DNA of 64,000 bases from CAZVNZ01 sp964628515. GTDB lineage: Bacteria > Bacillota > Clostridia > Christensenellales > Christensenellaceae. Of this stretch, positions 52,875 to 60,500 are shown piece after piece. The stretch lies in the NCBI GenBank assembly GCA_964628515.1, contig CAZVNZ010000001.1:141513-205512 (forward strand). The letters run 5' to 3'. Under the pieces are notes generated by a model. That model was not told the origin of the DNA. It saw nothing but the letters and a program-made list of their open reading frames with translations, and searched no databases. The position numbers were made by a program, and so were the translations under genes. How positions within the stretch are numbered: the stretch's first letter is position 1; each line of letters begins with the position of its first letter.

Positions 52875-53984
52875 ATGAATATATACAAAGCATTGAAAGA
52901 AAAAACCTTAGAGAATAAAAAAATAGTAATTTACGGAACAGAGTCCTTTTCCGAAGTGTTTAAAAATAATATGAAGAACAGCGGTTTTTCGGTTTCGGCA
53001 TTTGCGGTAAGCAATGGTCATAAAAATAAGGATTATTTACAGGGCATACCGGTTTTTGAGATAAACAATTTACCCTACAAAAGTAATGAATGTGCAATTT
53101 TTAATTGCGTAGGCGAAAGATACAAAGCGGAAATCGAGAATAATTTAGCTAAATTAGGCTACATAGATTATACATATGTTTCTATAAACGATTTTAACAT
53201 ATACACAAAGGAGATTTACAAAGAATTTCTTGCTACAAAAAATATTACCATCGATATGCCTATAATTAAAATTGGAGCTTTGCAGTTAAATAATTTCCTT
53301 TTAAAAAATACAGATGAGCCTGCAAAGCAAAGCTTTATTGCGGAATTTGGAGATTTAGTGTTTCCGCCAATGCTAAATGAAGATAACTTTGCATTCGAGG
53401 GGCCTTACGAGTACGGCAATGTAACTCTTAATAATGGGGATGTTGTTATGGATTGCGGTGCAAATTTTGGCTTGTTTTCCGCTGTGGCGGCAGCTAAGGG
53501 GTGTAAATCCTATGCCTTTGAGCCTTTTTTGCAATGTATGGAAAACCTAAAATTTGTATGCGAGAAATATATGGATAGTATAGTTGCAATAAATAAAGCC
53601 GTGTCAGACAAAACAGGAATTGCAGAATTTGTAATTTCAAGCAATATTACCGCTTCCAGATTAAAATTAGAAGATGAAGAGACGCATAATATAAATACGC
53701 AAATAATAGATGCAGTAAAAGTCGAGACAACAACAATAGACGATTTTACAGCAAAAAACAACATAAATAAATTAGATTTTATAAAAGCGGACATAGAGGG
53801 CGAGGAAAGAAATATGCTAAAAGGGGCAAAGCACACGCTAAAAACCTTAGCACCCAAGCTTTCCCTTTGCACCTATCACCGAGCGGATGATAAAGAAGTA
53901 ATGGAAAAGCTAATATTAGATGCAAACCCAAACTATAAAATACTACATAAATGGAAAAAATTGTATGCGTGGGTGGAAAAATAA
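52875..53984 (+). CDS. FkbM-family methyltransferase with N-terminal Rossmann-like domain, copy 1 (island gene 18)
   Basis: This 369-residue protein has an N-terminal Rossmann-like domain (about 13-100; IVIYGTESFSEVF, GIPVFEI) resembling the island's shared module. A SAM-dependent FkbM methyltransferase domain (about 170-369) follows, with DCGANFGLFSAVAA, AFEPF and the LDFIKADIEGEERNML motif. FkbM enzymes O-methylate sugars and related hydroxyls. The start is ATG 52875 after AGGAGG (52863-52868). The last 240 or so bases are nearly identical to those of gene 19, while the rest is only moderately similar. Confidence 0.88.
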   Translation: MNIYKALKEKTLENKKIVIYGTESFSEVFKNNMKNSGFSVSAFAVSNGHKNKDYLQGIPVFEINNLPYKSNECAIFNCVGERYKAEIENNLAKLGYIDYTYVSINDFNIYTKEIYKEFLATKNITIDMPIIKIGALQLNNFLLKNTDEPAKQSFIAEFGDLVFPPMLNEDNFAFEGPYEYGNVTLNNGDVVMDCGANFGLFSAVAAAKGCKSYAFEPFLQCMENLKFVCEKYMDSIVAINKAVSDKTGIAEFVISSNITASRLKLEDEETHNINTQIIDAVKVETTTIDDFTAKNNINKLDFIKADIEGEERNMLKGAKHTLKTLAPKLSLCTYHRADDKEVMEKLILDANPNYKILHKWKKLYAWVEK

Positions 53985-54006
53985 ATATAAATGCAGGAGA
54001 AAAAGC

Positions 54007-55113
54007 ATGAATATATACAATACACTAAAAAGCAAAAAAGATAAAAAAATCATAATATACGGAGTATCTATTTTATCCGAGGCATTAAAAATAGATATTG
54101 AAAACAGTGGATTTAAGCTGTGGGCATATGCGGTAAGCGAAGGCTATAAAACTAAAGACAGTCTAAACAATATACCAATATACGAAATATCCGACCTTCC
54201 ATTTCCAAAAGAGCAATGCTTTTTTCTGATTTGTGTAGGTGAAAGATTTAAACAAGAAATTGAAAATCGGCTTAAAAACATGAATTATTGTGACTACCAA
54301 TACGTGTGCATAGCGGATTTTAACGCATACACATCCAAGGTATACAGGGATTTTTTTGCACAAAACAAAATAGATTTAGAACAACCGACAATTACAATAG
54401 GGGATTTAGAACTGCAAAACTATCTGCTAACAAATAGAGCTTCCACATCTAAAGAGTTATTTTTAGCGGAATTTGGCGATTTAATACTACCGCCCATACT
54501 AAAAGTAGAAAACTACATGTTAGAGGGACCCTATGAATACGAAAGAGTAACTCTAAATAAAGGAGACGTTGTTTTTGATTGCGGTGCAAACTTAGGCTTA
54601 TTTAGTGCTGTGGCGGCACTAAAAGGCTGTGATGTTTTTGCTTTTGAGCCTTTTTTAGAAAATATAGAAAATTTAAAACTAATTTGCAAGAAATACATGA
54701 AAAATATTTATCCTATACAATTAGCGCTTTCGGATAAATGCAAAACGGAAAGCTTTAATGTTGTAGAAACGAGCTCTGCCTCCAGACTTAAAAATGCAGA
54801 AGAAGAGGAGTTTTTAAACAAAATTGGCCCTGTAATAAAGGATGTAATAAAAGTCGAAGTAACCACAATAGACGACTTTGCAGCAAAAAACAACATAAAT
54901 AAGCTGGATTTTATAAAAGCGGACATAGAGGGCGAGGAAAGAAATATGCTAAAAGGGGCAAAGCACACCCTAAAAACCTTAGCACCCAAGCTTTCCCTTT
55001 GCACCTATCACCGAGCGGACGATAAAGAAGTAATGGAAAAAATAATCTTAGATGCAAACCCAAACTACAAAATAATACATAAGTGGAAAAAATTGTATGC
55101 GTGGGTGGAGTAA
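54007..55113 (+). CDS. FkbM-family methyltransferase with N-terminal Rossmann-like domain, copy 2 (island gene 19)
   Basis: This 368-residue paralogue of gene 18 has a Rossmann-like domain (about 13-100; IIIYGVSILSEAL, NIPIYEI) and FkbM motifs DCGANLGLFSAVAAL, FAFEPF and LDFIKADIEGEERNML. The start is ATG 54007 with AGGAGA at 53995-54000; upstream in-frame codons would run through gene 18. It ends the island. No terminator is evident directly after it. Confidence 0.88.
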   Translation: MNIYNTLKSKKDKKIIIYGVSILSEALKIDIENSGFKLWAYAVSEGYKTKDSLNNIPIYEISDLPFPKEQCFFLICVGERFKQEIENRLKNMNYCDYQYVCIADFNAYTSKVYRDFFAQNKIDLEQPTITIGDLELQNYLLTNRASTSKELFLAEFGDLILPPILKVENYMLEGPYEYERVTLNKGDVVFDCGANLGLFSAVAALKGCDVFAFEPFLENIENLKLICKKYMKNIYPIQLALSDKCKTESFNVVETSSASRLKNAEEEEFLNKIGPVIKDVIKVEVTTIDDFAAKNNINKLDFIKADIEGEERNMLKGAKHTLKTLAPKLSLCTYHRADDKEVMEKIILDANPNYKIIHKWKKLYAWVE

Positions 55114-55709
55114 AGGAGACCACCCTCTAAACCCCCACTCAACAACCAACTACTACAAACTTATTTATACCCACTACCCCCACCCCCAAAACAGCACATC
55201 TGTATCATAAAAAGCAAATAATTTAACAAGTGTAAAGATATAATACTCACAATAAGTAAACGTATTACAAATCAATAGTCGAAATATAGTATTATTTCGA
55301 CTATTCTGCTATAATATTTTTACCAAATATGGAATGCATAATAAAAAATAATATTGCAGTTTAAAAAAATATCACTCTGTTAGGAATTTTTGCACTTTTA
55401 TTTCAAAAATTTTTTTTAAACCCTTATAAAAAATAGCAGGAAACGTCAGTTAATACAAATGGAAAAATTGCTAAAAATGTAAAACAATATGGAATATGTG
55501 AATATTTAACCAAATTGGTTTACGAAAAAGCAAGAGGAAAGCGGAGTTTTTGCTATAACAAAGGCTTTTTAAGGTTATCTATAAATTCGGTAAAAAAAGT
55601 CTAAAAAAATAAAAAAATTTTTAAAAAAAGTGAAATAAAAAGTACAAAAAAAGCAACTTATATAGTGAAGGGCAAAAAAGTTTTGCAATTCGTTCGGCTG
55701 GGGGGAAAA
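55114..55709. other. AT-rich intergenic region of 596 bases
   Basis: This region has no convincing gene. A C-rich stretch follows the island's last stop (to about 55200), then a 13-bp inverted repeat with a TATAAT just after it, and then very A/T-rich DNA with long A and T runs up to the sigma-factor gene. The length and composition suit a regulated promoter region or a long untranslated leader. Confidence 0.5.
55274..55305. promoter_or_regulatory. Perfect 13-bp inverted repeat next to a -10-like TATAAT
   Basis: AATAGTCGAAATA (55274-55286) and TATTTCGACTATT (55293-55305) flank a 6-base spacer. TATAAT occurs at 55310-55315. No T run follows the stem, so an operator in the -35 area of a promoter is more likely than a terminator. 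No recognisable -35 hexamer is present, consistent with a promoter needing an activator. Confidence 0.45.
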
Positions 55710-57440
55710 ATGAAAGAAGAATATTTAGCAACCGTTGTGCAAAATGCAATAAAAGGCGACGAAGGCGCTTTTACAAAATTATACGAAGACTATATGGAAA
55801 GTATAATATACAGATGCAGATTCTATTTAAAAGACACAAACGAGGTAGACGATGCGGTACAAGAAGTAGTAATTGCAATGTATCGAAATATAAATAAGCT
55901 AAGCAATCCACAGCTGTTTAATGCGTGGTTGCACAGCATAATAAAAAATACCTGCAATGCGGCTCTAAGAAAAATATTTACAGAAAAATCTTACATAGAT
56001 ATTAAAGGTTACGAAAATGAGCTAATGGAAGAAAGTAGAGAGTTTCTGCCTCAAGAATTTGCAGAAGATAAAGAAAAAAGAAAAATATTGCTAAGTGCCA
56101 TAGACACTTTACCGGGTAAATTTAGAGAAGTAATATTTATGTACTACTACGAAGGACTAAGCTATGCAGAAATTTCCTTAGTGCTAAACAAACCGATAAA
56201 TACAGTTTCAACCCTAATGGCAAGGGGCAGGAAACGCATTAAAAGGCATTTGCAAGCGTATAATAACGGCAGTTATTCCAAGGCAAACAGTATATCCCCG
56301 ACATTACTGCTTAAAACCGCTTTTGAAAAAAATATACAAGAAACTATTAGCGAAGGTACGGTAAAAGGTTTAATAAAAATGTGTGCCAATAAAATCGGGG
56401 AGCTTTCCACAGTTTCCGTATCGGCACCCACAGCAACCCTTGCAGGCATAACACAACTAAGCAGAGTAGCAATGCACCTAAACAAAACGTCAAGCACAGT
56501 ATCTGCTATGTTTAAAGGTGCGATAAATTTTGCGGTGTGTACGGCGGTAGGTGTTTCCTCGGTAGTGTGTGTAACAAACAGCGAGAGATTTTCCGCCTAC
56601 ATCCAACCTATACAAATTCCTCTATTTTATTATTATGATGAAGTTTTAGAGACGCCCCAGCAATCTGAAATTTCTGTTATAGAAGACGAGGCATTTATAA
56701 ATCAAGCCAAGACAGAGGAGCCCTCCTTGGCACAACAAACGGATACTGCAGAAGGCGTCTTGTCTGATGCCTTCCCAATATCTGACGAAGGTATTTTACC
56801 CGATGCACAAGATACAACATTAGTAGCGGACACCAACATAGGAGGTAATATTTTAATTGAAGGTGACAAAGCAAGCAGAGATTTAGCGGACATAAAAATT
56901 ATGCTTTTAAACTCTAACAAAGAAAAAATAGCAGCTACAACCGCAAATACAAACGGCAGTTTTTCATTTAGCATTGCCCCCCGGCAACAAAGGGAAAATT
57001 ACACGGTAAAAGCGGTTGTACCCTCAAATATAAACTTATGTGCAGATGCAAAAACACCAAATGCTAGTGTGGTAATAGATGTAACTAAAGGTGGGCAAAT
57101 TACAGATGCTAATATATATTTGGCTTATTTTACCCAAATTACAGGCAATATAGAATTTAGCGGTGGCAACTGCGATTGCGGACACATAAACCCAAAACAA
57201 GCACTAATAAAAAGCGAAATAAATCTAAACTGGCAAATTATCAGTGAGTCGGACGATAACGTATTGTACAGCGGTACAGGCAACACAGTTTCTGCAAATT
57301 TACAGGATTTATACAACCAAGCCCTAAACGGCGGTTATAAAATAAGATTTTACTATCAAAACACAGCAGGAATGGTAGGAGAAATTACTCGCTCCTTCCA
57401 AATATATACAGGAGAAATAGAAAACGGCCAATTTAGCTAA
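55710..57440 (+). CDS. ECF sigma factor fused to a membrane segment and extracytoplasmic domain
   Basis: This 576-residue protein begins with an ECF sigma factor. Region 2 (about 10-90) has FTKLYEDYMESIIYRCR and DDAVQEV; region 4 (about 125-185) has LPGKFREVIFMYYYEGLSYAEIS and TVSTLMARGRKRIKR. A linker of about 80 residues leads to a hydrophobic segment (about 268-287). The remaining 290 residues should lie outside: an acidic Ser/Thr/Pro-rich stretch, then a beta-rich domain resembling carboxypeptidase-regulatory or Cna-B folds (LLNSNKEKIAATTANTNGSFSF). The start is ATG 55710 after GGGGGG. It is separated from the giant adhesin gene by 102 bases, and probably regulates it. Confidence 0.82.
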   Translation: MKEEYLATVVQNAIKGDEGAFTKLYEDYMESIIYRCRFYLKDTNEVDDAVQEVVIAMYRNINKLSNPQLFNAWLHSIIKNTCNAALRKIFTEKSYIDIKGYENELMEESREFLPQEFAEDKEKRKILLSAIDTLPGKFREVIFMYYYEGLSYAEISLVLNKPINTVSTLMARGRKRIKRHLQAYNNGSYSKANSISPTLLLKTAFEKNIQETISEGTVKGLIKMCANKIGELSTVSVSAPTATLAGITQLSRVAMHLNKTSSTVSAMFKGAINFAVCTAVGVSSVVCVTNSERFSAYIQPIQIPLFYYYDEVLETPQQSEISVIEDEAFINQAKTEEPSLAQQTDTAEGVLSDAFPISDEGILPDAQDTTLVADTNIGGNILIEGDKASRDLADIKIMLLNSNKEKIAATTANTNGSFSFSIAPRQQRENYTVKAVVPSNINLCADAKTPNASVVIDVTKGGQITDANIYLAYFTQITGNIEFSGGNCDCGHINPKQALIKSEINLNWQIISESDDNVLYSGTGNTVSANLQDLYNQALNGGYKIRFYYQNTAGMVGEITRSFQIYTGEIENGQFS

Positions 57441-57542
57441 TACCACTTAGCTAATGCCATTTTATACAAGATAGAATAGTCTGCTTAGTGGACTTGATAT
57501 ATAGGGGAAAATAGACTATAAAATAATGGGAAGGTGAATATT

Positions 57543-60500
57543 ATGAGAACAAATAAAGAAAGAAGAAAGAAAATTAATGTTACAAAAAAAGTTAAAGTTA
57601 TTGTAGCACTTTTGTTGTGCTTAGCGCTGTTTTTAACCTTGGCAGGCCCGGTGCTTGCAACAAACATAGGCGAAGAACTCTTTGACATAGGGGAGGAAAC
57701 CCCCGTTTTAACGGATGGTGATGATGATGCCCCTCAAACAACGGAAGGCGAGCCACCGGCGGAGGATGCACCGGCAGAGGCAACCGACCCGGATGCAGAA
57801 CAGGAGGCAAAACCAAAGCTTGACAGCGAGGAACTAACCGAGGGTAGCGAAGGCACAACAGAGGAAACCACAGCAAACGGCGAGCCTGCCCCCAGCCCCT
57901 CTGCAGACCCAACAGCAGACCCGGAGGCACAGCCCACAGGCGAGCCCACGGAAGACTCGGAGGCACAGCCTACACAAACTCCTATATTTACCGTTGAATT
58001 TTTAGATTATAAAGGGGAAGTAATAGGCGAAACATTCCAAATAGAAAAGGAATCAGCCGCAACCCCACCCGCCCCCGAGCAAGTACCCACAGAAGAAAAC
58101 AAGGTATTTGAAGGTTGGGATAGCGAGGACTACTTAAACGTACAAGAAAACCTAACAATAAATGCGGTATATGCAGATACATATAAGGTAGAGTTTTTCG
58201 GCAAAGACGGTGATGCCCTAAGTACAGTAGCCGTAAAAGCGGACACAGCAATACCCACCGAAAGCATACCTGCGGTAGACCATTCTACATTTATAGGTTG
58301 GTATAAAAAGGATGTTGCACAGCAAATAGCTAAAGCAAGAGAAGAGTACACAAAAGCAATGGAAGAATTTGCGGCAAACATTGGCAAAGGCGGAAATAAA
58401 GAACTGCCAACCGAAGTTGATTTAGCGGAGTTTGGCGCACCCTTTGATATGGCAACGGCAATTACAGAACCGGTAAGCCTGCAAAGTGTTAATATGGCGG
58501 ATATGCCTCTAATGGCTATGAGCTTGATGGACAATGTGGCAAATGTTTCCGTTTGGGATGATGGTGATGTCATGTCTCCTACCTACCCAGGACTTAAGCA
58601 AGTGTTTACAGACCCGAGTTTAGTAGGGGTGGATACTGTTATTTTGGATGCGGATATTACTATGGGGCAGACTATTGAATTAAATAGAAGTATTACAATG
58701 GTTGCCGGTGATGGTAGTACGTTAAATAATAGACCTGGTAACGGACATTTTAATGTAACCGGTACTGTAGCGCTTACTATGGACGGCGTTATTTTAGATG
58801 GTGGTGGAAGTGGTGGCGGTATTACTATTAACACTGGTCGTAATTTTACTTTAAATGGTGGTACTATACAGAATTGTAGAAACGGTAATGGTGGTGGAGT
58901 GCATAACGCTGGCACATTCACAATGCAAGCCGGAGAAATAAGTGGCAACACAGCAACTATAAGCGGTGGAGGTGTATTTACCAGTGGTAATAATACTACA
59001 TTTATCATGCAGGGAGGAGAAATAAGTGGAAATGAAGCTTCTATGAATGGCGGCGGAGTTTATAACCAAAACAGCACTTTTGAAATGCAAAGTGGAAAAA
59101 TAAGCGGAAATAAAGCACCTAATCACTATGGCGGCGGAGTTTATAACAGCGGTTCGTTTACAATGCAAAACGGGGAAATAAGTACAAATTCGGCTAATGT
59201 AGGAGGTGGCGGAATATATAATAATGGTACATTTACAATGCAAACCGGCACAATAACCGGCAACGAGGCTAATATTTCAGGCGGCGGTGTTTATAACTAT
59301 GGCAACACTTTTACAATGGTAGACGGCACTATAAGCGGAAATAAAGCTAACGGTAAAGGCGCAACAGATGGCGGTGGCGGAGTGTATAACGATGGCACAT
59401 TTGAAATGCAAGCCGGCACAATATCCACAAACGAAGTTGTTACAAGTGGTGGTGGAGTACATAATAACACCGGAAAAACATTTACATTGGTAAACGGTAC
59501 TATAAGCGGTAACAAAAATAACGGCACAGTCAATGCAAATGGTGGCGGAGTGTATAGTGCAGGTATATTTGAAATGCGTAATGGCGAAATAATTGAAAAC
59601 GAAGCCCAAAATGGTGGCGGAGCATATTTAACCGGTAGTAGTGGCAGTGGCGCATTTGCAATGAAAAATGGCACTATAAGTAAAAATAAAGCGACAGGCA
59701 CAGGCATATATCAAGGTGGCGGTGGTGTGTACAATGGTACGGCATTTGAAATGCAAGGCGGAAAAATAAGCGAAAACGAGACTGCCAGAGATGGTGGCGG
59801 AGTATATAATGCTCATATCGCTACATTTACAATACAAGACGGCGCAATAAGCGAAAACAAAGCTGCCAGATATGGTGGTGGAATATACAACACATCTAAT
59901 AACATTTTCACAATGGAAAACGGCAAAATCAACTCAAATGTTGCTACTGTTAGCGGTGGCGGAGTATATAACGAATCCGGCAAAACATTTACAATGATAA
60001 ACGGCACTATAAGCGGAAATAAAGCTAACGGCACAGGTACAGCAGACGGTGGTGGCGGAGTGTATAACAACGGCACATTTGAAATGAAAGACGGTACAAT
60101 ATCCACAAACGAAGCCCAAAGGAATGGTGGCGGTGTATATAACAGTACCGGCAAAACATTTACAATGGTAGATGGCACTATAAGCGGAAATATACTTAAC
60201 GGCAACAAAAGTTATGTATTAGATTTTGGCGGTGGCGGAGTATGTAACAACGGCACATTTGAAATGCTTAGCGGACAAATAAATAAAAATAAGACAGAAA
60301 CCAATGGTGGAGGAGTGTATAATAACGGTAAATTTACAATGCAAACCGGCACTATATACACAGACAATGTAGCACTAATAGGTGGTGGTGTATATAACAA
60401 TGTAAATGGTGTATTTACAATGGTAAACGGCACTATAAGCGGAAACAAAGCTACAGGCAAAGCCTCTATAACTCTCACTCCCAGTAATATCCGTTATGTA

